A model generated the notes under the pieces. That model worked only from the letters and a program-made list of their open reading frames with translations. It had not been told where the DNA came from and searched no databases. From Verrucomicrobiota bacterium (GTDB taxonomy: Bacteria > Verrucomicrobiota > Verrucomicrobiia > Opitutales > Intestinicryptomonadaceae), in assembly GCA_003343565.1 (NCBI GenBank), contig QALA01000065.1, positions 12,566-76,565 of the forward strand: a stretch of 64,000 nt of DNA, in the 5' to 3' direction. This document shows positions 52,987 through 60,816 of this stretch, one piece after another (position 1 is the first letter of the stretch; the number at the start of each line of letters is the position of its first letter). The position numbers and the translations under genes are program-made.

Positions 52987-54450
52987 ATGTCGGAGAGCAC
53001 TCCAAATAAAAAAGCCTCGACACGCCGCAAAGGCCTTGCCGCGGCTTTTTCGCATTCCGACGGCGAACGCTCAAAAATTCTCGGGCGCGAGCTGCCGCAC
53101 AATCTCGACGCCGAGCAGGGCGTGCTCGCAAGCATAATGCTGGACGGCACGAACGAGGTCGTCAATGCGTGTGTGGCCATGAAGATCAGGCAGGACTACT
53201 TCTTCAAGCCGCAGCACCAAAAAATCTACGGCGCAGCGGTCGCCCTGTTCAACGAGGGGCGCGGAATTGACGAGATTACCCTGGCCGAATACCTGTCCGC
53301 GCGCGGACAACTGGAGGAGGCCGGCGGCGTCGAGGGCATATCGGAAATAGCCGGCAGGATAGAGACGTTTACGAATTATAGGCACTGGGCCGAAATCGTC
53401 CGCGAGAAGTATTTTTTGCGGCTTCTGATTGCGTCGTGCGTGCGGACGGTGGAGGACGCTTACGCGTCCAACGGCGGCATAGACATGTTCATCGAGAGCG
53501 TGGAGCAAAAGATACTCGGAATAAGCCAGGACAGGGTCGGGGATTCCGTAAAAAAGGCCAGCGAAAACGTGGACGAGGCCGTCGCGCGCATCAATGCGAT
53601 GATTATGAGCAAGGGGGAACTCTTGGGCGTCCCCACGGGTTTTCGCGACATAGACGCTCTCATGCGCGGGCTGCACGAAAACGAAATGATAGTCATAGCG
53701 GGCCGCCCCGGCACTGGAAAGACCTCGATTGCGCTCAACATTGTGGAGCACGCGCTCTTCAAGACGCCCGACGGCGGGGTTCCGACGCTCGTATTTTCCC
53801 TTGAGATGATGTCGGCGCAGCTCTATCAGAGAATGATAGCCAGCCGCGCGCGCATAGACCAAAAGAGGCTCGCCGACGGATTCGTCACGAACGAGGCCAT
53901 AGCCGACATAAACGCGACCGCAAAGGAGCTGAAGGGCGCGCCGCTCTGGATAGACGACACCGCGAACGTGACGATTCTCGAAATGCGAGCGAAGGCGCGC
54001 CGCCTCAACCAGCAGCTGGGGGGCAAACTCGGCCTGGTGGTGGTAGACTACCTGCAGCTGCTCGTGGGAACCGATCCAAACATGCCGAGGGAGCAGCAGG
54101 TGTCGGAAATTTCGCGCGGAATGAAGGCCATGTCTAAGGAGCTCCGCGCGCCGGTGATAGTTTTGGCGCAGCTAAACCGCGAGAGCGAAAAGGGCGACAA
54201 GTACCGGAATCCGCGGCCGAGCGACCTGCGCGAATCGGGCTCGATAGAACAGGACGCCGACGCCATTTTATTGTTGAGTCGGGCGAGGAAATCTGACACA
54301 GATGACGATACCGTTTCCCACTCGCAATGGCTGATACGCGCAGAACTGGCAAAAAACAGAAACGGTCCAACGGGAGTAGTGACCCTGCTCTTCAACAGGA
54401 ATTACACGCGCTATGAAAATTTTACCCCGCGCGAAGATGCCTCACTTTAA
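52987..54450 (+). CDS. dnaB: Replicative DNA helicase DnaB
   Basis: 487 residues. After a short basic leader, the N-terminal DnaB domain starts PHNLDAEQGVLASIMLDG. The RecA-like motor has Walker A GRPGTGKTS (239-247), Walker B LVVVDYLQLL, the LAQLNRESEKG switch and the RESGSIEQDADAILLL arginine-finger region. It unwinds DNA ahead of the replication fork as a hexamer. No intein is present. The last 38 bases overlap the bamA frame, implying coupled translation. Confidence 0.97.
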   Translation: MSESTPNKKASTRRKGLAAAFSHSDGERSKILGRELPHNLDAEQGVLASIMLDGTNEVVNACVAMKIRQDYFFKPQHQKIYGAAVALFNEGRGIDEITLAEYLSARGQLEEAGGVEGISEIAGRIETFTNYRHWAEIVREKYFLRLLIASCVRTVEDAYASNGGIDMFIESVEQKILGISQDRVGDSVKKASENVDEAVARINAMIMSKGELLGVPTGFRDIDALMRGLHENEMIVIAGRPGTGKTSIALNIVEHALFKTPDGGVPTLVFSLEMMSAQLYQRMIASRARIDQKRLADGFVTNEAIADINATAKELKGAPLWIDDTANVTILEMRAKARRLNQQLGGKLGLVVVDYLQLLVGTDPNMPREQQVSEISRGMKAMSKELRAPVIVLAQLNRESEKGDKYRNPRPSDLRESGSIEQDADAILLLSRARKSDTDDDTVSHSQWLIRAELAKNRNGPTGVVTLLFNRNYTRYENFTPREDASL

Positions 54451-56950
54451 AACTTTTACGACACAAAAATTCGCCGCGCGCGCGCAGAGCGCGCGGGTAC
54501 GGGCCGCTTTCCGGCTGCGGCAAACGGCCGCGGCGGTGTGCCTTGCGGCGGCGGCCATGCTTTGGGCGAATCCGCCCTCCCTGCTCGCCCAACAGACGGC
54601 GGCGGCGCGGCAGGAAGCTCCCGTGGTCGACAAGATTTCGTACAAATTCGAGGGGCCGAAAAACGTGTCGGAAAGCGCGGTAAACGTGCATGTCCGCCTG
54701 CGCTCCGGAATGAAATTCGACCAGAAGGCGCTGGATCAGTCGATACGCTCCCTCTACAACACGGGGCTTTACGAATTTGTCGAGGCGCACCGCGCGCTCT
54801 CAAACGACGGCAAGAAGATCGACATAAGCTTTACGATAGTGCCCAAGTACCGCGTCGCGTCGGTCGTATTCAAGGGCAACAAGGAGTATTCGGCCAACAG
54901 GCTGAAGGGGCAGGTGTCGACTTATGCGGGCTCCACGCTGAGCGAGATAGACGTAAAGCGCGACGCCGACAAACTCAGGGAATTTTACCAGAAGAAGGGC
55001 TACTCGCTCGCAAAGGTCGGCTATTCCATAGAGCGCAACGACGAAAACGGCGTGGGCGCGGTGATATTTGAAATAGACGAGGGGCAGGACGTAAAGATAA
55101 TGCAGATACGCTTCACCGGCGACAAAAACGCCGAGGAAACCTACGGATTCTGGGGCAGAATCTCAAAGATGCTCTTCGGCGAAGACGACCCGTCAAAAAT
55201 AGACTCCATAAAGCTCGCCTCGGAGATGAAGACCGACACGTGGATTCCGATAATTTCGCACCTGACGGACAACGGGCGCTTTAAGGAGGACGAGCTTCAG
55301 GAGGACATCGAAAAGCTCCGGAAATTCTACCGCAACCACGGCTATCTCGACGTCGTCATAGACGAGTCGAAAATAAAGTTTGAATTTCCCGATTCCGACG
55401 AGCCGGGCGACATGGACATAATAATAGACGTCCAGCCCAACAAGCAGTATTTTGTCGGCGACATAAAGATAAAGGGCAACAAGATTTTCACCACCGACCA
55501 TCTGATGTATCTGACAAACGACAGATACGGCTTCAGAAAGGGCGACGTTTTCTCGCCCGCGCGCGTGGACGAGGTAATAGAAAACCTGCGGACTTTCTAC
55601 GGCGAGTTCGGATACATAGACACAATCGTCCGCGCGCTCCGCAGGCCGAACGTTGAAACCGGAAACATAGACCTCACGATAGACATAATCGAGAGCGGCA
55701 AATACTATCTTGAATCCATAAACATACAGGGCAACACCAAGACCAAGAGCGACGTCATACTGCGCGAACTGGCCCTTGCTCCCGGAGACGTGTTCGACCT
55801 GTACCGCATGAAAATTTCCGAACAGCGCCTGAAGGAGACGCGCTTCTTCGACGAAGTGACCCTGTCTCCGGAGTCCACAAACATACCCAAGAGGCGCGAT
55901 TTGCGCATAGTCCTGAAGGAGGGCAGAACCGGGAACCTCATATTCGGAGCGGGCTTCAGCACGATTGAAAGCCTTGTAGCGACAGTCGAGGTCACGCAGA
56001 GCAATTTCGACTACGAAAATTACGACAGCCTCTTCCAGGGAGCCGGGCAGAAGTTTCGCCTGCGCGGAACGATAGGGCTGGAGTCGAACCAGGTGATTTT
56101 GAGTTTTGAGGAGCCGTGGCTGTTCAACCGCCAGCTCGGCTACGGGATAGACCTGTACCGCACGGATACCGGATACTATTCGGACTACTACTCCGAAGTT
56201 CGCCTGGGCGCGCTCAACTATTTGCGCAAGCGCATCTACGAGCTTGTGGAGGCGCGCCTTGCCTACAAAATCGAGCTTGTCGACATTTACGATGTCAAAA
56301 ACAACGCGCCGTACGTCATAAAGGACGAGAGCGGGTCGCGCTCCATATCGCAGGTCAGCCTGACGTTTCTGCGCGACGACCGCGACAGCTACATGATGCC
56401 AACGCGCGGCACGCGCTTCGAGCTCGTGCAGGACTTGGCGGGCGGCCCGTTCCTCGGACAGACAAACCTCTACCGCATAGAGGCGCGCGCCGGCTGGTGG
56501 ATACCGACTTTCGACTTCGGCAAACAGGTGTTTTCAATCGTCGGCCGCGCGGGAACGGTGATGGGATACGGCGGCAAGGAAGTTCCCTTCTTTGAAAAGT
56601 GCTTTCTTGGCGGCGGCTACAACATGCGCGGCTTTAAGTACAGGAAGGTCGGCCCGATTGACCCCGCGACGGAGGAGCCATTGGGCGGCAACAGCTTCGG
56701 GTTTGTCGCGGTTGAATACTCCATAGAGCTGTTCAATCCCGTGCGCTTTGCGGTATTTTACGACTGGGGCTTTGTGAACGAAAACGACTGGGACTGGGAT
56801 CCGTCGAACTACAATTCCGACTTCGGCATCGGGTTGAGGATTCTCCTGATGGGCGCGCCGATGCGCATAGACCTCGGTTTCCCCTTGAAAACCGGAGAAT
56901 ACAACGACGACGGCATGCAGTTTAACTTCTCGTTCGGAACGGTGTTTTAA
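54413..56950 (+). CDS. bamA: Outer membrane protein assembly factor BamA
   Basis: 845 residues from ATG 54413 (837 from 54437). A long basic leader and hydrophobic signal (AAVCLAAAAMLWANP, ending near LLAQQ) precede five POTRA repeats (about residues 70-480; for example RVASVVFKGNKEYS, FVGDIKIKGNKIF, YLESINIQGNTKTK). The 16-strand barrel follows, with the MRGFKYR motif of loop 6 and the C-terminal aromatic ending GTVF, the beta signal. It folds and inserts outer-membrane proteins. An extended loop lies in POTRA 3 (FGEDDPSKIDSIKLASEMK). Its coupling to dnaB is unusual; skp follows after 79 bases. Confidence 0.96.
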   Translation: MKILPRAKMPHFKTFTTQKFAARAQSARVRAAFRLRQTAAAVCLAAAAMLWANPPSLLAQQTAAARQEAPVVDKISYKFEGPKNVSESAVNVHVRLRSGMKFDQKALDQSIRSLYNTGLYEFVEAHRALSNDGKKIDISFTIVPKYRVASVVFKGNKEYSANRLKGQVSTYAGSTLSEIDVKRDADKLREFYQKKGYSLAKVGYSIERNDENGVGAVIFEIDEGQDVKIMQIRFTGDKNAEETYGFWGRISKMLFGEDDPSKIDSIKLASEMKTDTWIPIISHLTDNGRFKEDELQEDIEKLRKFYRNHGYLDVVIDESKIKFEFPDSDEPGDMDIIIDVQPNKQYFVGDIKIKGNKIFTTDHLMYLTNDRYGFRKGDVFSPARVDEVIENLRTFYGEFGYIDTIVRALRRPNVETGNIDLTIDIIESGKYYLESINIQGNTKTKSDVILRELALAPGDVFDLYRMKISEQRLKETRFFDEVTLSPESTNIPKRRDLRIVLKEGRTGNLIFGAGFSTIESLVATVEVTQSNFDYENYDSLFQGAGQKFRLRGTIGLESNQVILSFEEPWLFNRQLGYGIDLYRTDTGYYSDYYSEVRLGALNYLRKRIYELVEARLAYKIELVDIYDVKNNAPYVIKDESGSRSISQVSLTFLRDDRDSYMMPTRGTRFELVQDLAGGPFLGQTNLYRIEARAGWWIPTFDFGKQVFSIVGRAGTVMGYGGKEVPFFEKCFLGGGYNMRGFKYRKVGPIDPATEEPLGGNSFGFVAVEYSIELFNPVRFAVFYDWGFVNENDWDWDPSNYNSDFGIGLRILLMGAPMRIDLGFPLKTGEYNDDGMQFNFSFGTVF

Positions 56951-57029
56951 AGCGGAATTTATTTTTGAACGTATCCGGCAGCAAATAAGTCTTTACATTA
57001 GAACCAATCAAAGCGAGAATATATAAATT

Positions 57030-57596
57030 ATGAAAAAAGCATTGGCACTGATAGCGGGTATGGCCGCGGTTGCGGCGGTTGCGGCGGCCCAAAACATTTT
57101 TGTCGTCGATATGGCGAGGGCATACCAGAACTATTACAAGGCAAAGACGGCCTTCGCCCAAATACAGGCTTCGGCCGACAACGCCAAAAAGGAGATTCAG
57201 GAAATGGCGAAGAAGCGCGACGCCATAGTAAAGGAGCTCAACGCCGTGCAGGAGAAGGTAAAGAATCCCGCCCTTTCCGAGGACGCGAAAAAGAAAATAA
57301 TGGAGACGGAATTTCAGCCGAAATACGTCGAGGCCTCCCGCATTGAGAACGCCATGCGCGACATGCAGCAGCAAACCACGCAGCGTTTGCAAAACAATAT
57401 GAACAACGTCCGCCAAGTCCACTTGCAGGAGATTGCGGAGGTCATAAAGCAGCTCGCCGCCGAGAAGAAGGCCGATTTCATTCTGGAGCGCAACGCATGC
57501 CCCTTCTTCAAGGAATCCGTCGACATTACGGAAGACCTGATAAAGGCGATAAACGCAAATGCTCCCGCCGCGCAGCTGACGCCGGAGAAAAAGTAG
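57030..57596 (+). CDS. OmpH/Skp-family periplasmic chaperone
   Basis: 188 residues. A cleavable signal peptide (KKALALIAGMAAVAAVAAA) is followed by the family's first strand NIFVVDMARAYQNYYK and a long Lys/Glu-rich coiled coil forming the tentacles of the Skp trimer, then the closing strand ADFILERNA. It holds unfolded outer-membrane proteins on their way to BamA, encoded just upstream; this gene pair is conserved. A terminator follows 24 bases after the stop, ending the operon. Confidence 0.92.
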   Translation: MKKALALIAGMAAVAAVAAAQNIFVVDMARAYQNYYKAKTAFAQIQASADNAKKEIQEMAKKRDAIVKELNAVQEKVKNPALSEDAKKKIMETEFQPKYVEASRIENAMRDMQQQTTQRLQNNMNNVRQVHLQEIAEVIKQLAAEKKADFILERNACPFFKESVDITEDLIKAINANAPAAQLTPEKK

Positions 57597-57620
57597 GCTG
57601 AAAAAAACGCCTCGGACAAG

Positions 57621-57658
57621 AAGCGGAAAAAACCCTCCAAGCGGTTTCCGCTTTTTTT
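57621..57658 (+). terminator. Terminator of the bamA-skp operon
   Basis: AAGCGGAAA (57621-57629) pairs with TTTCCGCTT (57645-57653) over a 15-base loop and runs into seven T. It closes the rplY-to-skp gene run. Confidence 0.85.
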
Positions 57659-58435
57659 GTATTGCGAAAGAATAAAAGCCCCGCTCATTCAATGCTCCGC
57701 CCCATTCGCCGCCCATGACGAATGGCAAAAAAACATCTTTTGCGCTCCTGTTCCGCCCTCCGCGCCGAATGCTTTCGCGCGAGTCTAAAACCCCACAATC
57801 CTCCGCAAAAAGCCGTTAAAAAAATCCCGCCTTTGCCGTAGAGGCTTTTCAAGAAACGCCCGTTATCAATACACTCTTCTTTAAAAAGCCGGCGCACTTG
57901 CGCGCATAAGCCGCACATTGAAAATATGCGAATGCGTATGGAGCGCGCAAAGTTCCAAATACATTGCGGAGGCGTCCGCTCAAACACTTACCCCCCCCGA
58001 CAGCCGCAAGCCAAAAATTTTCCCAACGCCCATTTTTAACCGCGCCGCCGTTTTGCGTTCCGATAAACGGGTTGCCCGCTCTCGCCATTAACGCCTTCAA
58101 TGATTTCGGTATGCGAGTCCAAAGCGCGAAGATAAAGCGCGAAAGCTCGGATAGAGCGCCCGCGAAATGGGAGGAGGGCGATTTAAGATTTGCGCTCCGC
58201 CGCGGGCGGCCGCTTTTGCGGAATTTGCCTTTTGGCCGGAATAAGCCGACTTTGCGAAAGGTCTTTTGCAAGCGGACAAATTGAGCCTTTCGACTTCCGC
58301 GGCGCCGGTTTGCGCCGCACAATGCCGCGTTCGGCCTTTATAAAACTTCCTACCGGCGTTTCTTCGGTTCGGATTGCGCCTTCGACTTCTTTTTGCCCGC
58401 CCGATTTTGGCGCAGGAAATTTAATTAAAAAAATG
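57659..58435. other. Intergenic stretch before the small basic protein
   Basis: About 780 bases with no recognised gene; frames on both strands are short, Arg/Ala/Pro-rich and mutually overlapping. The last 65 bases carry the promoter of the small basic protein gene. Confidence 0.5.
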
Positions 58436-58463
58436 TTGATTTTTGCAAAGTTCCGCCTTTAAT
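58436..58463 (+). promoter_or_regulatory. Promoter of the small basic protein gene
   Basis: TTGATT (58436-58441) and TTTAAT (58458-58463) are separated by 16 bases, matching four and five positions of the sigma-70 boxes. Transcription would start near 58470, about 30 bases before the ATG. Confidence 0.5.
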
Positions 58464-58499
58464 CAGGGGCTTTATGATTTTTAAGAAGGAGTAGAATTT

Positions 58500-58658
58500 A
58501 TGTCTCAGCACAGCAGTTTGAAAACGGGCGGTTCGTCGTCGAAGAAAAAGCGCAGCGTATTGAAGCGTTTTGAGCGCATAGATCTGTTGCTCAAGCGCGG
58601 AACTATCAAGGAAGTCAAGCGCGTGACGAGCCTGCCCAAGACAAAGCCGGCCGAATAA
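58500..58658 (+). CDS. Chlamydiae/Verrucomicrobia small basic protein
   Basis: 52 residues: MSQHSSLKTG, a Ser/Lys-rich run, then RSVLKRFERIDLLLKRG and a basic tail ending KTKPAE. The MSQHxSL start and the VLKRxERI core are the pattern of a short conserved family (TIGR04137) confined to Chlamydiae and Verrucomicrobia; its role is unproven, though a ribosome or rRNA association has been suggested by its name and charge. AAGGAG (58486-58491) precedes the ATG at an ideal distance, and promoter and terminator frame it, so it is a single-gene transcript. It is the best taxonomic marker in the window. Confidence 0.88.
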   Translation: MSQHSSLKTGGSSSKKKRSVLKRFERIDLLLKRGTIKEVKRVTSLPKTKPAE

Positions 58659-58677
58659 TTCGGCATTGTTCCAATGG

Positions 58678-58714
58678 AAAGCGCGGCTGCGCGTCAAGCG
58701 CCGCCGCGCTTTTT
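58678..58714 (+). terminator. Terminator of the small basic protein gene
   Basis: A perfect 10-bp stem AAAGCGCGGC / GCCGCGCTTT with a 15-base loop, followed by TT, lies 19 bases after the stop. Confidence 0.85.
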
Positions 58715-58788
58715 GTCTTTGTAAAACAGTGTTGACTTGCCGCCGCACTTCGCAAAAATCAAACGCATGACTTTGGGGCGCATTTCGC

Positions 58789-59013
58789 ATGCGCAGGCTC
58801 AAAGTTTCGGCGGAAGCCGGCAAACCGTTTGAAAAGCAGGCGTTTTTCGCGCGGTTTTTGGAGGGTTTCGCTTCGCAGGCGGCGCGTTGCTTTGCAACGG
58901 CCGCGCAGGGAGAGTCGGAATTTTTCATAACGCCGGAAGTTTTGCCGGGCTGTATAGAAGGCCGGCTCGCGAGGCTTTCGGCCGCTTTTCAAATTTTTTG
59001 CCCAACCCCATAA
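58789..59013 (+). CDS. Possible small hypothetical protein
   Basis: A 74-codon frame from ATG 58789 lies between the small basic protein terminator and pta. The product is Ala/Phe/Arg-rich (for example FARFLEGFASQAARCFATAA) without motif, signal or membrane segment. It ends 40 bases before pta. Longer chance frames exist on the other strand of the same stretch, so this may not be a gene. TTGACT at 58733 could be a promoter for it or for pta. Confidence 0.25.
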   Translation: MRRLKVSAEAGKPFEKQAFFARFLEGFASQAARCFATAAQGESEFFITPEVLPGCIEGRLARLSAAFQIFCPTP

Positions 59014-59053
59014 AAATAACAACAAACCAACCGCATAAAACAGAATTGCACAT

Positions 59054-60091
59054 ATGTCTTTGCTGAAACGACTTTCCGCCCGCCTGCAAAACCACCCGAA
59101 ACGCCTGATTTACGCCGAGGGCGCCGATCCGCGCGTCTTGCAGGCCGCCCGCCAATTTGCGACAAGAAAATTGGGAGTTCCGTTTCTCGTCGGCGACAGG
59201 GAGGAGATTCAAGATGTCGCCAAGTCGTTGGACGTGAGATTGGACGGAATGAAAATCATACAGCCGGATCTCTCCGACGACTTTGAGGACATCGCAAAAA
59301 TATTTCACGGCATGCCCAAATTCCGCTCCTATGAATATGCCGACGCGCGCGAACTTCTAAAAAAACCCGGTTACTATTCGACAATGATGCTCATGACCGG
59401 CCGCGCGGACGCCGAGGTCATCGGGGCGACGATAGCCAGTTCGAGCTCCCTCAGGCAGATATTCCAGATAGTTCCGCTGCAAAAGAACATCAAGACGGCA
59501 AGCTCCATGTTGGTGTTGGCTTCCGACAGCGATTCTCTCGGCATTGACGGCGACCTCTTTATGGCCGACTGCGGCGTAATACCGAATCCGACCGAAGAGC
59601 AGCTGGCCGACATAGCCGTCACCACGGCCAAACTGGTAAACCATTTGACGCTTGAGCGTCCCCGCGTGGCGATGCTTTCATACTGCACGAAGCTGGCGGC
59701 GACGAAGGATCCGAACGTCCTCAAGATGAAATCGGCAACGGCTCTCGCGCACGAGAAGGCGAAGGAGCAGTCGCTCGATATCGACATAGACGGAGAGCTT
59801 CAGGTCGACGCCGCGCTCTGCCCGGCGGTTGCGCAGCTTAAGGGGATAAATTCGTCGGTTGCCGGAAGGGCGAATATTTTAGTGTTCCCCGATTTGGAGT
59901 CGGGCAACACGGCGTACAAGCTGGTTCACATCACTTCCGGGCTGAAGTGTTATGGACAGATAATGACCGGCCTGACCAAGCCCGTCGCCGAAATATCGCG
60001 CGGCGCAAGCGTGGACGACATATTCGGAACGAGCGTCATCGTGGCCGCGCAGTCCGTCGATAGGAAGTTTTATTCGTTTGAAGAGCAGTAG
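59054..60091 (+). CDS. pta: Phosphate acetyltransferase
   Basis: 345 residues, the short single-domain form. RLIYAEGADPRVLQAA, LMTGRADAEVIGA, GDLFMADCGVIPNPTEEQLADIA, RVAMLSYCTK and IDGELQVDAALCP are the PTA family stretches, with NILVFPDLESGNTAYKLV near the C-terminus. It interconverts acetyl-CoA and acetyl phosphate in acetate production or uptake. An acetate kinase gene is not adjacent. Phosphate butyryltransferase is a close relative, but the signature and length favour Pta. The start lies in CATATG; a strong terminator follows 28 bases after the stop. Confidence 0.93.
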   Translation: MSLLKRLSARLQNHPKRLIYAEGADPRVLQAARQFATRKLGVPFLVGDREEIQDVAKSLDVRLDGMKIIQPDLSDDFEDIAKIFHGMPKFRSYEYADARELLKKPGYYSTMMLMTGRADAEVIGATIASSSSLRQIFQIVPLQKNIKTASSMLVLASDSDSLGIDGDLFMADCGVIPNPTEEQLADIAVTTAKLVNHLTLERPRVAMLSYCTKLAATKDPNVLKMKSATALAHEKAKEQSLDIDIDGELQVDAALCPAVAQLKGINSSVAGRANILVFPDLESGNTAYKLVHITSGLKCYGQIMTGLTKPVAEISRGASVDDIFGTSVIVAAQSVDRKFYSFEEQ

Positions 60092-60119
60092 GCTCTTTAC
60101 AATTTTTGGGGGATATTTG

Positions 60120-60153
60120 CGGAGCGCGTTTTTTTGCGCGCTCCGTTTTTTTT
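60120..60153 (+). terminator. Terminator of pta
   Basis: A 9-bp perfect stem CGGAGCGCG / CGCGCTCCG with an 8-base, T-rich loop is followed by eight T. Confidence 0.92.
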
Positions 60154-60178
60154 GCGCGCTTTCGCTCATTCTTTGCGC

Positions 60179-60468
60179 TGTATCGTGAAATTTGATTTTG
60201 GAAAAATGAAGTAGGATTTGAAAAAAGATTCTTGGGAGAGGCATTGCAAGGGCGCTTCGGAAGGTTGTAAGTGAAGTCCAGCTTATATTAACTTGGAACA
60301 GGGCGAACGCCTTTCCAAATCTTACTTCATTTTTTCTGGGGGGGTACCGTCGCAAAAAGTTTCCAAACTCAAATCCGCCCGACAAGCCCTCCCCAAAGCC
60401 TTTAGATTCCCGCCATTTCCAATTCCATTATTTCCCGCAATTTCCCGTTTCCAATCTCATCTTTAAAC
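60179..60468 (+). repeat. Family-1 intergenic repeat, copy E
   Basis: It has TGTATCGTGAAATTTG at the left end and ATCTTTAAAC at the right (one base lost from TTTCAAAC). Arms AAATGAAGTAGGATTTGAAAA and TTTCCAAATCTTACTTCATTT are present. Three ATTTCC/ATTTCCC units lie before the right end. It lies 348 bases upstream of the diheme gene, in opposite orientation to copy F behind that gene. Confidence 0.92.
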
Positions 60469-60816
60469 GCCAGTGCGGCTTGCCCGGAGAAATCTGCGGG
60501 GAATTTTAAAACGTTCTGACAGCAATGGGCGAAACGGTCGTCGCAAAGAGGGGGAGAACGGATTTTTGCATGTGGTTGGGTATCGGAACGGGACGGTTTG
60601 AATATAGGCGGAAAAATTTGACGGAGTATCAAATTCGATGCCCGCCAAAAGATTTGGCAGAAGGCCTAAAGATTGGCTGGAGATTTTTACCTCGAAGAGT
60701 TGTCCGCAAAAACGGGCACGGACACTCTCCGCACTCCATTAGCCCTCCCCGCCGCATTCGCCGCGCAAAACAAAAAAATTTGACGAATATCAAAAGAGCG
60801 GACTTAATGTCTCCCG

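Larger units (their letters stand above)
60092..60816. other. Intergenic region between pta and the diheme gene
   Basis: 725 bases holding the pta terminator (60120-60153) and family-1 repeat copy E (60179-60468). The remaining 350 bases upstream of the diheme gene contain no recognised gene or clear promoter. Confidence 0.5.
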
